Origin: Linderina pennispora
Taxonomy: Eukaryota; Kickxellomycota; Kickxellomycetes; Kickxellales; Kickxellaceae
Length of the DNA: 64,000 bases
Assembly: GCF_002104995.1 (NCBI RefSeq)
Contig: NW_024468251.1
Span: 682,001-746,000 of the forward strand
Reading direction: 5' to 3'
Positions 1-10,262 of this stretch are shown in pieces. A program made the position numbers and the translations under genes. Each line of letters opens with the position of its first letter. The stretch's first letter is position 1. The notes under the pieces are model-generated. The model saw nothing but the letters and a program-made list of their open reading frames with translations, ran no database searches and had not been told where the DNA came from.

Positions 1-447
1 CGCTGCTCTGCTGAATGCACCGACCGGTGCCGCAGAAACCGGTTCGCCTGTCACCCACGATGCCGTCGCCAGGATCAGCCCCGACACCACAAAGTTCACC
101 ACCAGCAGCTGCACCAGCGCCTTCAGGAATCCCGCCATTCCGACCTCGTATACGACTGAGTATGCGCATGTGATGGCACATATCCCTGCCACCAGCAATA
201 GCACAAACGCCGGGTCGTCCCGCGCCCACTGGTTCTTTGTCTGCTTGTGGTAGTAGATGTTGCGGTACACGCGCTTCGGGCTCACTATCAGGTACAGCAT
301 TTGCCACGACGCGAACTCAAAGTCCAGTTGCCGCCAATGCAGGAGCCGCCGCAGTATTGCCGACCGGTGTATGCGCCGAAGCCGCCGCCGCATCCGCGGC
401 CGGAAATCTGTGCTTTCGGGTAGAATTGTCACTGGCTCGCCGCTCAT
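1..447 (-). CDS. GMH1: UNC-50 / Gmh1 family Golgi membrane protein, partial
   Basis: UNC-50 proteins are multi-pass membrane proteins of the Golgi/ER linked to Arf-GEF function and receptor trafficking. The frame starts at ATG 447 and runs off the left edge of the window after 149 codons. After a basic N-terminus (RPRMRRRLRRIHRSAILRRL) comes the family signature QLDFEFASWQMLYLIVSPKR, then VYRNIYYHKQTKNQWARDDP, followed by two hydrophobic segments (FVLLLVAGICAITCAYSVVY and the LVQLLVVNFVVSGLILATA region). Only the N-terminal part, up to about the second membrane span, is present. It is divergent from MIC10, with 321 bases between the starts. Identification rests on recalled family motifs. Confidence 0.85.
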   Translation of the reverse strand, partial: MSGEPVTILPESTDFRPRMRRRLRRIHRSAILRRLLHWRQLDFEFASWQMLYLIVSPKRVYRNIYYHKQTKNQWARDDPAFVLLLVAGICAITCAYSVVYEVGMAGFLKALVQLLVVNFVVSGLILATASWVTGEPVSAAPVGAFSRAA

Positions 448-768
448 TACTATAGCTACCCGGCGTCTATTTGAGGGAAGAAAAATGCTCTCGCAGGACG
501 AGGGCTCAAATGCAAGAGAGGGGTTTAGGAAATGCAAGAAGGCGTGGAGCGTTAGTCCCCCTCCCAGCAACGCTAACCTTCTAGCCACTAATCAGATCCT
601 GCCAGAATCAGGGCCGCGATCTACATCTTTTATCTGGGCAGGCAGGCCCAACAACGTATTTTTCTCGAGGCGACTGCTGCTTCTCTGCGTTTCAGCACTG
701 CTTCAATTCGACTCTCCCGGTTTTACACGCACTCCTTTTCTCCCCCTTTCAATTATACACAACGAATC
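448..768. other. Divergent intergenic region GMH1/MIC10
   Basis: This 321-base stretch lies between two divergent start codons. It is pyrimidine-rich just upstream of MIC10 (about 725-750). I see no convincing gene or TATA box in it. Confidence 0.5.
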
Positions 769-1243
769 ATGGCTGTCGACAAGAAGATTGCGTCCGAGGA
801 TATCGTCAACGAGAAGGCAAGCATACTGAATTGGCCTGGAAGGCGCTGAAGGCGCATGTGCGACTTTGCAGCATATGGAAAATAAAAAGTTCAGCTACCA
901 ATCGGCAAAACATTATCTCTTTGTAGTTCGACCAGGCGACTGCTAACCTGCTAGTCAAGACCGGTCTCGGCCTCAGCGTCGGTGTTGTTGCGTCGGCCCT
1001 GCTGTTCAAGCGTAAGTAGCGAGAAAGCCTATTGCAGGAGGAGTGATGTGGGATCTCTGCATGCTTGAAAAGATACGTAGGGATAGACACTAACTGGCAA
1101 TATTGCTTCCTGTAGGGCGGATGTGGCCTGTCACATTCTTCACTGGCGCCGGTGTCGGTGCTGCGTACGCCGACGCTCAGAGGCTCTTTGACTCGGTCAG
1201 CACCCTGGGCCGTCCGGCTGCTGCCAAGAACTCGTCGGCGTAG
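769..1243 (+). CDS. MIC10: MICOS subunit Mic10 (three exons)
   Basis: Mic10 is a small inner-membrane protein that bends cristae junctions as the core of the MICOS complex. Exons 769-816, 927-1011 and 1116-1243 join to 86 residues. The first membrane hairpin carries TGLGLSVGVVASALLF, followed by the basic KRRMWP loop typical of the family, then a second glycine-rich span (FFTGAGVGAAYADAQ). Intron 2 has a GTAAGT donor. Intron 1 appears to start with GC (AAG|GCAAGC), a GC-AG intron. The start follows an A-rich context (cgaatcATGG). The length fits the family (about 80-100 residues). Confidence 0.88.
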
Positions 1244-1441
1244 AAAGACTGGAGGTTGTCGCACTACATATATTTTCTCTCCCTGTTTTTACTCTGCAAT
1301 CTAAAGCGTCACAGACAAAAAAGGACCATAGCTGGCAGTGTCCCTGGCCAGGCTATAATGGCGCAATGATTTGGGTGGTGCTATATATCCATGTGCTTTT
1401 ATTTTTCGATCTGCTGTGACTGTTTGATTTTCTGATTTTGG

Positions 1442-3046
1442 ATGACGGAGCATCTGGCGTTTTATGAGCAATTCCCGTTGCTGGTTCCCGAGAGCCTGGA
1501 TCCACTCAAGGCGCAGGGCTTCTTAGAAGTAAATGTAAGTAACATGGCAGACCCAGCACTGGCGTTTCTGGCAGCCCTGCATTTGCGCGCATTGAAGCAG
1601 CGTTTTTTCCGATTTGACTGTAGGGTAGCCTGGTAGAGATACGGATAGACGCAGCCGGCGCACAAACATACAGTACAGAGATAGTGCATAGCACCAAAGA
1701 CGTCATGCAGCACCTGGAGTCTGAGCGCACATCGCTCAACGTGCGCTTCCAGCAATGCACAAGCGCGCTGACATTCATGCAGGAGCTCCACCACGCATTG
1801 CAGCCGCTCAGCCGGCCACCGGACCACCTGACATCTCCGCATACCCGCCCATTATCCGGGCCCTAGACATGCTTGGCTGGGACAACGTAACGGGCTTTGC
1901 CTCTGACAAGCTGACGCTCACGATCCACGATCATGCTGGGCGTACACACCAGGTGACGGTGGATTTTGCGAAAGCAGCAGATCGCCAGCAGCATTGAGAC
2001 CGGGGCAGTGCCAATTACCGTGGATCTGGCGCGGCACGTTTCCGGGCTAAGGCAAAAATGCATAGCGATGGAGGAGTGCTGGGCAGTGCTGGATAGTGTG
2101 GACGAAGATATGTGTGTATTGGTGCCAGAGCACCCGAGACGGTACGATCTCTGGCGGCGCATCAGCCTGGGCGAGCTTCGTGACGGGCCACTTTGGAGGT
2201 GTCTGCGGACCGACCGGTGCCCAGGATCACGGTATATGGGCCGAGGGCGCGCGCCGAGGCGCTGAATGCGCGAGCGCGGGGGATTCGCAGTCGGTGGGAC
2301 TTGGGGCGGTCGGTGCGGGAGAACCTCGAGGGCATTCTGCAGGTGGAGCTGCCCCAAAAGGGCGTGGATAAGGGCGAGGCGAATATCCAGTGCGGCATAT
2401 GCTTTGCGTTCAGAAACGGCGACGAATGCGCAGATCAGACGTGTTCCAATGACCATTGTGCGCAGCCGTTCCACCGGCAGTGCCTTGTGAAGGTAGGTTG
2501 GTTCTGGGGGCTGCAGTCTGAAGGGGTTCGGGGGCGGAAAGCGTGCTCCCAATTTCATGCAGCCTATATTAGGCCTTGCATTAACGGTCCCGCGCAGGAA
2601 ACGAAAATAGACTGGCGGTCCGACAATCCCCACAGAGTTCTCTTTGACCATTTTTCAATGGCTAGGCGGGGGCTGGGTTGCCTATGGCTGGGTGACCCGA
2701 GTTGGGGGAGGGAAGGCGAGAGAGGGCCCACGTCCTTATACATGGAACGGACGCGGGGGCATTTGACATTTTGTACTCCGCTGTTGATTGCTCTTGTGCT
2801 AATCGGAAAGCAATTCCCTTTCATAGTGGCTGACGTCCAAGGAAGATACGCGGCAGAGCTACGACACGTACTTTGGCAGATGCCCATACTGTAGCAGCGT
2901 AAGTAGGGTTGCGATCCGGGCGACCCCAGCACCGGGAGTCGATGCGATTTTGGATGGTGCCTCAGACGGCCTGGGCGGCAGACTCACATTTAGTGCTAAT
3001 CCCATCGGCTCTGTAGAACATTTCGGTTGCCGCCTCCAGAGGCTAA
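1442..3046 (+). CDS. FANCL: FANCL-like Fanconi anaemia E3 ubiquitin ligase
   Basis: FANCL is the RING-type E3 that mono-ubiquitinates FANCD2/FANCI during interstrand cross-link repair. Exon 1 (1442-1534) encodes MTEHLAFYEQFPLLVPESLD; exon 2 begins at 1624. The central UBC-like region has ALDMLGWDNVTGFASDKLTL and LDSVDEDMCVLVPEHP, matching the human 'LGWDKL' and 'MDEIDEKTWVLEPE' blocks. The C-terminal RING carries IQCGICFAFRNGDECADQTC, then CAQPFHRQCLVK (exon end 2492), then after an intron (2493-2826) WLTSKEDTRQSYDTYFGRCP and YCSS. After a last intron (2899-3016) it ends NISVAASRG. The reading frame shifts near 1800, 1970 and 2190. These are most easily explained as single-base errors, although a decayed gene is possible. 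The exact 3' end is the least certain part. Confidence 0.85.
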
Positions 3047-3621
3047 GATTGACGTGTACGGGCGCTGCTCCTCCCCTTGTGTGAAAGGAGCGCCTGTACG
3101 AGAAGGAAAATGGACCGCTGTGGGCCCAATATCGCACGGTCGTAATTTGTGGAATTAGGATTGCCACCCTTGGCGCACTCTCCCTGTACGTGCAAGTCTT
3201 CTAAATGCGGGGAAGGCATGTTGTTCCTGGTGTACGGGGAGCCAAAAAGAACCCAGCCCTTCACAGAGCATCAGCAGAATACACGTCGTCTACCTGAAGC
3301 AAATGCCAAATTTACATGCAATACCTGCCAAAAGAAGGCGGCTCCTGACCAATCGCTTCTGCGATGCCGTTCGGCTGCCCCCGACTTGCACATCTTGCAT
3401 GCTTTTTACTTTTCGGGTGTGGTTAGGAGCAGCTGGAAAAAATGATATGCACATTGTGCATGCGTTCAGAGTCTGGCAAATAGGGGACGAGCGGAGGCAA
3501 AACGGGCACCAGGCTCCGGACATCAGCTTTCTCCTCTGCTCCTTCCGGTTTATAAACCAGCCAAGATTACGGCGAACACGTACCAATGCTCCTAAAGACG
3601 ATTTTTCCCAATTCCCCACTC
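3047..3621. other. Intergenic region downstream of FANCL
   Basis: This 575-base gap holds no gene I can support. It contains a perfect 7-base-arm palindrome with a one-base centre at 3447-3461 (ATGCACA t TGTGCAT), about 160 bases upstream of the next start, plus AT-richer sequence than its neighbours. Confidence 0.45.
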
Positions 3622-4485
3622 ATGTCCCACCCGATACACTTTTGGTTTGAATACGCATCGCCGTACTCGATGCTGTCGGCGCTGCGCATCTTCCACGCGA
3701 CCCGCAAGACGCTGCCAACAAACCTGACGGCGGGGTCGCCGGCCACGCACATCCCGGACCTGGACAAGGTGCAGCTGGTGGTGCGCCCGGTGTTCCTGGG
3801 GGCTGTGTTCAAGATGCAGGGCCAGGGGTTCCTGCCAAACATGCGGGTGCCGATCAAGGCGGCGTATCTGTTCCACGATGTGTCGCGGACGCTGGACCAG
3901 CTGGGATTCAAGGGATTCCCGCGCGCGCCGCCCAAGACGTGGCCGCGCAACACAGTGCTGGCGGGGCGGATGACGTGGCTTTTGGCGCAGGGCGCAGCGT
4001 ACGTGAACGGGCTGGATGCGGGGCAGTCGCCGGAGCCGGTGAATGCGCCGCTGGGGGAGGCAGCGACCAGGGTGCTGGCGGAGTTTGTGTGGCGGGTGTA
4101 TGAGGCGGAGTTTTTCATCGAGGACGATATTGCCGAGCCGGCGGTGATGGCGGGAATCTGGGACAGGTGCGTGGTGGACCAGATGCGGGCGCTGGGCGAG
4201 CGGGTGCCGGGCGGGGCGCGTGCGGCGGAGCTGGCGGTAAGGGAGGAGGTGAAGAAGGGGTTCCAGCAGAACAGCGTGGTGGCGGTAGGCGAGGGCGTGT
4301 TTGGGGCGCCCAGCTTCACCACCGGCGACCACGACATGTACTGGGGCAATGACCGGATGCTGGATGCGTTCAACCACTACAACATCGTTGCCCACACCAA
4401 GACGCCCGACTTCCGCAAGGCAGCAGCGGCCACATACAAGCATGCGGCCAAGATCGCCAACGCCAAAAACAAGGCCAACCTGTGA
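3622..4485 (+). CDS. DsbA-fold / 2-hydroxychromene-2-carboxylate isomerase-like protein (GST kappa type)
   Basis: The protein belongs to the thioredoxin-fold DsbA/HCCA-isomerase/GST-kappa superfamily, which binds glutathione and acts in detoxification or aromatic-compound metabolism. The preferred start at 3622 (MSHPIHFWFEYASPYSML) places the family's N-terminal (F/Y)DxxSPYSY-type motif at the very beginning; an in-frame upstream start at 3586 adds 12 residues with no family match. The C-terminal half has GVFGAPSFTTGDHDMYWGND, the 'GVFGxPxF...WGxDR' signature where the cis-Pro loop and the glutathione site lie. It is single-exon, intact and 287 residues long. It converges on the VAMP7 gene, with about 160 bases between stops. 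The exact substrate cannot be read from sequence. Confidence 0.85.
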   Translation: MSHPIHFWFEYASPYSMLSALRIFHATRKTLPTNLTAGSPATHIPDLDKVQLVVRPVFLGAVFKMQGQGFLPNMRVPIKAAYLFHDVSRTLDQLGFKGFPRAPPKTWPRNTVLAGRMTWLLAQGAAYVNGLDAGQSPEPVNAPLGEAATRVLAEFVWRVYEAEFFIEDDIAEPAVMAGIWDRCVVDQMRALGERVPGGARAAELAVREEVKKGFQQNSVVAVGEGVFGAPSFTTGDHDMYWGNDRMLDAFNHYNIVAHTKTPDFRKAAAATYKHAAKIANAKNKANL

Positions 4486-4643
4486 AATTCTTAGAGACTA
4501 AACCCACACCCCCACCAATTGAATACAATTTACTGCTAAGCTTTCGTGTGCACCAGATCAGCTCCATAGCCTGTTTCTACCAGGCCCTTTGCTGCTAGAG
4601 TGTGTATTTACCAACAAGCCGAATGACTACATAGAAGGGAGGC

Positions 4644-5312
4644 TCACGCCCGGCACTGGCTCCAGGTGGGGAAGCCGCAGACGGACGAGACCATCAGGTA
4701 GACAAACACGACGATGGCGGCGACCACGATCGCCAGCAGGCGCTGGTTGCGCCACCAGTACTGGCGCTTGAGCGCAGTGCTGCGCTTGCGGAAGGCAAAA
4801 GCAGCGTTGTTCAGGCTGTTGGTTTTGTCGACCAGCACATCGATGCGGTCGCCGCGCTCCAGCACGCGCTCGATATTCTGCACCATCACGTCCTTGACCT
4901 GCGAAATCTCCCCCTGCACCTGCCGGATTGCGTCGACCTGCGGGTTGCGCGAATAATAGTCCATCTGCTTTGCCAGCGTGCGCGCAAACGAGTTCAGCCC
5001 GTAGGCCATGGCCGAGGAGATCTCGGCGTCGGTAAAGGATGATACAAACTGCTCCTGCGCCGCCTGCAAAAAGGCGAACGGCACGCGGCGCCCAAACTTG
5101 TCGTCGGCCATGCAGAGGTACACCAGGCCGTTCTCGGAAATGTAGTGGAACAGGTAGCGGTCGTAGACGTATGTCAGTTTGGAGTCATTGGGCGGAATCT
5201 TGTCCAGAATTACCTGCGTAATTTGCTGGAAATTCCCGGTTGTGTTGGAATGCTCGGCCAGGATAACCGGCCCGCGGGCCACAAGGGCGTAAATGATGCC
5301 TGCGGAAGCCAT
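4644..5312 (-). CDS. VAMP7-type longin R-SNARE
   Basis: This is a vesicle R-SNARE for late endosomal/vacuolar fusion. The 222-residue protein has an N-terminal longin domain beginning IIYALVARGPVILAEHS and containing YLFHYISENGLVYLCMADD, then an R-SNARE helix with the zero-layer arginine in IERVLERGDRIDVLVDKT, then a WWRNQ juxtamembrane stretch and one C-terminal membrane anchor (LLAIVVAAIVVFVYLMVSSV). A short luminal tail with two cysteines follows. The start at 5312 gives a longin domain of normal length; the frame stays open upstream to 5585 but that extension resembles nothing. Single-exon, intact, divergent from the PAC1-like gene (279 bases between starts). Confidence 0.92.
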   Translation of the reverse strand: MASAGIIYALVARGPVILAEHSNTTGNFQQITQVILDKIPPNDSKLTYVYDRYLFHYISENGLVYLCMADDKFGRRVPFAFLQAAQEQFVSSFTDAEISSAMAYGLNSFARTLAKQMDYYSRNPQVDAIRQVQGEISQVKDVMVQNIERVLERGDRIDVLVDKTNSLNNAAFAFRKRSTALKRQYWWRNQRLLAIVVAAIVVFVYLMVSSVCGFPTWSQCRA

Positions 5313-5591
5313 GTAAAGGGGGGTGTCGTGCGTATAAATGAGGGTTCGTGAAAAAAAAAATAGTGTGGAAAATAGACAAGAGATGAAAGCTGACCAGGCC
5401 TCACTTGCGCGTGCCTGCTGGGGGGTTTCTCTGCCCAGAAATGCGGGCTTGAAGACACCAGCGCCACATGACTGGCGGTGCGGTGATTGATTTTTAAGGA
5501 TACGTAAGCACCACGGTTGCGTGTGGGTTCTTCTTCTCCTGTAATTCAGCCCAAAGCAAACTTTTTTTTTAGTTACTCTGCACAATCCACA

Positions 5592-6215
5592 ATGAGCTTC
5601 GAGTACCTGGGCCCCACACGCTACGACAGCAGCGACAGCGAAGACGAGCAGCCGCTCTCCCGGACGCTGGCCGCCGCATCCTTCATTGTGCGCACGACCG
5701 CCGACCTAGCACGCCCAGAAACCGTGATCATCGATCTGACGCCGGCGGCCAGCAGCCCGGGCACATCCCCCGTAGGAGTCGTCTATGCACCCACAGCCTC
5801 AGCGCAATACCCAGTAGGCAACACGCTGGCAACAACCGCCGGGCTATCGCGGATCGTTCAGCACGCTGACGGCACAGTGCGGGTGCTGGCAGACGCCAAG
5901 CTGCCGGTGGAGCTGCAGCACGGGTGGGTGCGCGCGGTGCTGGAGAAGCTGCAGCCGCAGCGGCTGGTGGTCGTGGATAGCTTGGCAGCGCCAGGCATGT
6001 ACTGCGCGCCGGCGGTGCTGGCGTCGGTGCTGGTGGTGGGCGTGGCAGCAGCAGCGGCCAACTACGCGGAGACCTACCGGGTCGAGTTCCGGCACGTGCG
6101 CAGGCCTAGCGGCGTTGCGGCTGAGGATGTCGACGGGCTGTTTGCAAGGCCCGACGAGAAGCTTGCTGGCGACAGCAGTATTGGCAGAGATGCAGCGGCG
6201 GCGCTGTACCTTTGA
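5592..6215 (+). CDS. Probable proteasome assembly chaperone 1 (PAC1/Pba1-like)
   Basis: The 207-residue single-exon protein begins MSFEYLGPTRYDSSDSEDEQ. Its centre reads LEKLQPQRLVVVDSLAAPGM, comparable to the 'PDIIVIGTSDKI'-type strand of yeast Pba1, and it ends SSIGRDAAAALYL. The last three residues, Leu-Tyr-Leu, fit the hydrophobic-Tyr-any (HbYX) C-terminus by which PAC1/Pba1 docks into the 20S alpha ring. A clear PAC2 homologue lies 23 kb away. Similarity is weak overall, as is usual for PAC1, so the call is tentative. The stop is followed within 30 bases by AATAAA and a 19-base A run, and the PDS5 stop lies immediately beyond. Confidence 0.5.
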   Translation: MSFEYLGPTRYDSSDSEDEQPLSRTLAAASFIVRTTADLARPETVIIDLTPAASSPGTSPVGVVYAPTASAQYPVGNTLATTAGLSRIVQHADGTVRVLADAKLPVELQHGWVRAVLEKLQPQRLVVVDSLAAPGMYCAPAVLASVLVVGVAAAAANYAETYRVEFRHVRRPSGVAAEDVDGLFARPDEKLAGDSSIGRDAAAALYL

Positions 6216-6223
6216 ATGAAATG

Positions 6224-6259
6224 AATAAAACAACTGCTTGAAAAAAAAAAAAAAAAAAA
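6224..6259 (+). repeat. AATAAA followed by a genomic A19 tract
   Basis: AATAAA at 6224-6229 is followed 11 bases later by an uninterrupted run of 19 A (6241-6259), which abuts the stop codon of the convergent PDS5 gene. It may be an ordinary 3' flank or the tail of a retroposed copy. Confidence 0.8.
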
Positions 6260-9200
6260 CTACTCCAGATCGCTGTCCTCCACCTCGCTGGCATCAGAAT
6301 CCATCTCGGCGTCGCTGCTGGCGGTCTTGTTGCGCTTGCGCTGTGGCGCCTTGGCGTCGTGCTGGACGGTCGCTGGCTTGTCGCGGGCCGGGCGGCTGCG
6401 TTTCCCCGTGGCCTTGCTGCGACGCTTAATGAACTCGGGGTCCAGCAGCGGGCCCACCGGGACGCCAGCCAGGGCATCGGCCGGCAGCGGCTCGAAGATA
6501 TCGGCTGGCAGCTTGAGCTGGCCTGGATAGACATTGACGGGCCAACTGGCAGCAATGCTTTTTTCGCGCAGCAGGTACTGAGCCAGCTCGCCAAGCACGT
6601 ACAGGCGCTGCGTCACTGCATCGCTTGCAGGGCGGCTCCGGTGGGTCTTGAGGGCTCCGGCCAGGGCAAACAGCAGCGAGACGTTGTGCGAGGCGCCGAT
6701 GGCCGAAATGAAGAACTCGATGTAGGGAGCGAACAGCTCCAGTGTGGCCACGGGCTGCGCATCGTCCCAGTCCGGATGCATGGCCAGCACGTGCAGCAGC
6801 CGCGGCAGACTCTCCTCTGCCACCGATGGGGCGCCGGGCGCCGGGCGCACGCCCGCCAGGCGCTGGGTGACCACATGGCGGGCGTTGTCGCGCATGGAGC
6901 GCTCCGGGTCATGGGCGACCAGGAAGAGCGCTGGCACGTGTCGCACATGTACCTGCCCGGCCACCAGCCGCGGCGCCAGCTTACTGAGCAGGAAGCGCGC
7001 GCGCACCTCGTAGCACGGGTCCTGCGCGACCAGTGCCAGGCTCACGGCGTCCTGCGTACTCAACAGCCGCTCAAAGTGCGGCTGCCGCGCCAGCTTCACC
7101 ATGCATGTGGCCGCTGCCAGCCGCACGTGCTGCCGGTATAGCGCCGGTGTATGTCCGTCGGCTTGGATTTCGCCGGCATTGCGCACCAGCTGCCGCAGCA
7201 TGCCCAGCACCAGCTGCACGGAATCGCGCGTCAGTGCGTGTTTGTCGGTGCCCACCAGCCAGTTGGCCAGGATCTTGACCGCATACACCTTGGCCAGCCC
7301 CACCTCGTCCAGGTCCTCGCGAGCCACCCATGCAGGCGCAACATTCTCCTTGCCGTCGGCCATGCTGGCGTCCTCATCCTGCGGTTCGGCTCCAGCTGAG
7401 CCCATCAGAACCGTCTGGACCAGATATTGGCTGACGCGGTCGGCGTATCCGGCGAATGCCAGCGGTGCATACTGCGCGAACCGCGACAGCGCTGCAAATG
7501 CCGGTGAGCGGCGCTCCAGCAGCGTATTGTCGAGGTTGTCAACCATGTCGCCGACCAGCACACTGCATAGTGCCGCGCTGCCCTCCATCTGCGTCAGCAG
7601 GAACGCTGCATACTTGGCCTGCCTTAGCGACCCCGTGCGCACCAGCCCTGCCAGCTGCTCCTGCTGCCGCTCGCCTGCCGGCACTGCGCGCGGTAGTGCC
7701 TTGGCAAACTTGACCATCAGCGCGAGTCGCTCCTCGACCAGCACCTGGTCGCCCTGCAGCTCATTTGCGTCGAACAGGTCGGCTGAGCTGCACTGCAGCA
7801 TCTCCGGGAACACATCGGCGACAAACCGCAGCAGCTTGTCTGCGGTACTGCTGAGCGGCGTGTGGGCCCCGCCCGATGCGAACGTGATCAGGTGCGGCAC
7901 CAGTGCGCGGTTTATCGTTGTCAGTCCGACACACTTCCAGACCGTCGCTGTTGCGTCCAGCAGCGCCGGTGCCAGCCCCGACAACGTCTTCAGCGCGCTC
8001 TTCTGGTACCGCCGCACTGTCTTGATGTCATTGCTAGGATCCATTGTTGCCCGCAGCCCAGTATACACCTCGCTGTTCTGCAGCCCGCCCAGCTGCACCA
8101 GCGCCTGCTCCAGCTTGGCGCGGTCCGGGAAGTGCCCTGCCATTTTCCCTGCCACCACGCGCAGCTGCTCGCCTAGCACACTCTGCGCCTCCGCCGTTGT
8201 GGCCTCCGACTGCCGCTCGCACAGCCCCAAGAACACCTCTGTCAACCGGATGATGTCGCGCTGCCGCCGCATGTAGCTGAGCAGCCCATTGAGCGCCTTG
8301 GCTGTGAGCCCGTCGGCCACAAACACCAGCCGCTGGCACCGCGCCCGGTCGTCCTTGATCTTGGCAAAGTTCAGAATTGCGCCAGCCAGGATCCCGTCAA
8401 CCATCGAGTCAATATCCGGATCGTTGATGTACCGCAGCTGGAAGATCACCGACGGGATCCCGCCAAACTTCACCCGTGCTGCCTGGTCGCCGCGCGCCAG
8501 CGAGTCATACACCTGGCTATACATCGTCGCCAGCGCAATGATCGCCTCACCACGCACCACATGCTTGCGGTCCTTGCACCGCTCGCCCAGCGCATCCACC
8601 ACTGCGCTGCCAATCGCCGCCTGCTCCGCCGCCGAATACTCCAGCTGCCCCAGCGCATGGCACGCTGCCTGCCGCACCTTGTCGTCGACGTCACGCAGCT
8701 TTTCGACAATCGCCTCGTTCAGCTCGCGCCCCAGCTGCGGCTGGCTGCCGTACAGCCCCACTGCATGCTCCACCCACTGGATCCGCACCAATGCCGAGCT
8801 GTCTGCCCGCCGCCCCTTCCACGCCCGCCACGTCGACTCGTACCGCTTGGCCAGCGTGAAGCCCTTGTCTGCAAACATCTCCCCTAGCACCTCCGTCCCT
8901 AGCACCCGGATATCCACGTCGTCCACTCCCAGCTCCTCCTCCAGCTGCGGAATCACATTCAGCAGTGTCCCTGGTGCAGACTTGTTCAGCTCCAGGATCA
9001 GAAAGTGTGCCGACCGTAGGTCGCTCATCGTACTGCGCGCTACCGCCCGGTCCCCACGTGCGCCCTCGCCCTCCGCCCCCTCTGCTCCAGCCGCTGCTGT
9101 GCTGCCCCCACAATGATGTCGTTGAAGTACTGGTATATGTACTTTTGCAGCACATCTGCCGTGCCGTTCGCCAGATCGCACGCCAGCTGGTGGGCGGCGC

Positions 9201-9822
9201 GGTTGTCCTGCTGTCGCTTCTTGGTGAATTGCAGCAAGATCACGTCTATCACTCCCTGCGCCACGTACTTTGGCTCCTCCAGCAGCTGCTGCAAGACATC
9301 AAGAATCTGCATCTGCATATTGTGCGCCATGTCCCCCGACACAGCTCCAAACAACACCGTGAAGAACCGCGTAATCAGCTCGTCCGCGTCCCCCAGCGTC
9401 GCTACCAGCGCTGGCGTGCGCACCGTCGCCAGGCTCGTCAGCAGGTACTCGCGCAGCGGGAAAAACTGGCTGTTCGTGTCACCCAGCAGCTGCAGCTGGT
9501 CGATAAACATGTTGAAGATTGTCTTGATCTCGCTGTCACTGTACGGTGCCTCGGGCGCGTACAGCCGCAGCAGATCTGCCACACAGCACGCTACATACGA
9601 GATCACCCCGGCCTCCTTGTGCTTCAACAGCGACGCTGCCAGCATCTGCTTCGTCACTGCCTCCAGCGACTGCGTGTCTACTGTCTCCTGCTCCAGCGCG
9701 TTCAGCTCCTTCGACAGCCGCTTCAGCTGCTTGAACAGCTCAGACACGGCCACCGTCTTCTTCAGCGTCGCGTTCGTGAACAGCTTGGGCTGGAACGTCA
9801 GCTCCGTAGGTCCTGAATCCAT
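6260..9822 (-). CDS. PDS5: Sister-chromatid cohesion regulator PDS5
   Basis: Pds5 is a HEAT-repeat protein that binds Scc1/cohesin and controls its loading, acetylation and release. The start at 9822 gives MDSGPTELTFQPKLFTNATL. The N-terminal HEAT region contains LKRLSKELNALEQETVD and VACCVADLLRLYAPEAPYSD, the latter being the canonical Pds5 'CCLADIFRIYAPEAPY' block. It continues through KYIYQYFNDIIVG to LILELNKSAPGTLLNVIPQL. The remainder is long helical-repeat sequence ending in a basic then acidic tail (KRSRPARDKP ... DSDASEVEDSDLE), as in family members. The two parts lie in different frames, with one frame change between about 9040 and 9110, probably a single-base error. No intron is needed. 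Total is roughly 1,190 residues, near the usual size. It is divergent from NAA15. Confidence 0.93.
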
Positions 9823-10262
9823 TTTAAACCTGAATGTTAGAAAGTATACAAAAATATAATGCCAGTGACGAGTGCAGGGAAATAAAAAAAGAAAGTCGAG
9901 GCGTGGGGTGGCGAGCAATAGGCTCTGCTTGCCTGCCGGCTGCCTGAACGCGTCGGGGGTTGGAACGCGTTCCATGAACCGAGGCACCCTCGGCTCGGCT
10001 CATCACGGGGCAGCTAGTTGGAAGCAAGCCGCCACTCGGCAGACAAAGGGACAGAAAAAATAATTTGCTGGCCTCGCTTGCGATGTTGCAGCCTGAAGTC
10101 AGCTCGCCCCAAGCAGCAGCCCTTTTTCTGTAAAGCTCCTCCTCAATTCTGCGTCCTTCTCTCGTGCCATTTGTAGACTTGCATCAGGCGTATTTTTCCT
10201 CTTTTTCTTGCTCTTCATTTGCTGACTCCGCCGCCGCCGCTGCCGCCGCCCATACCAGACAA
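9823..10262. other. Divergent intergenic region PDS5/NAA15
   Basis: This 440-base gap between two start codons shows a T- and C-rich stretch just before NAA15 (10140-10255). I see no gene in it. Confidence 0.5.

Noticed and set aside
3592-4443. 283-codon His/Arg-rich minus-strand frame
   Set aside because: Antisense shadow of the HCCA-isomerase-like gene.
7101-8276. 391-codon plus-strand frame
   Set aside because: It is antisense to PDS5; its Ser/Arg/Ala-biased composition is that of a shadow of GC-rich coding DNA, while the other strand has clear family similarity.
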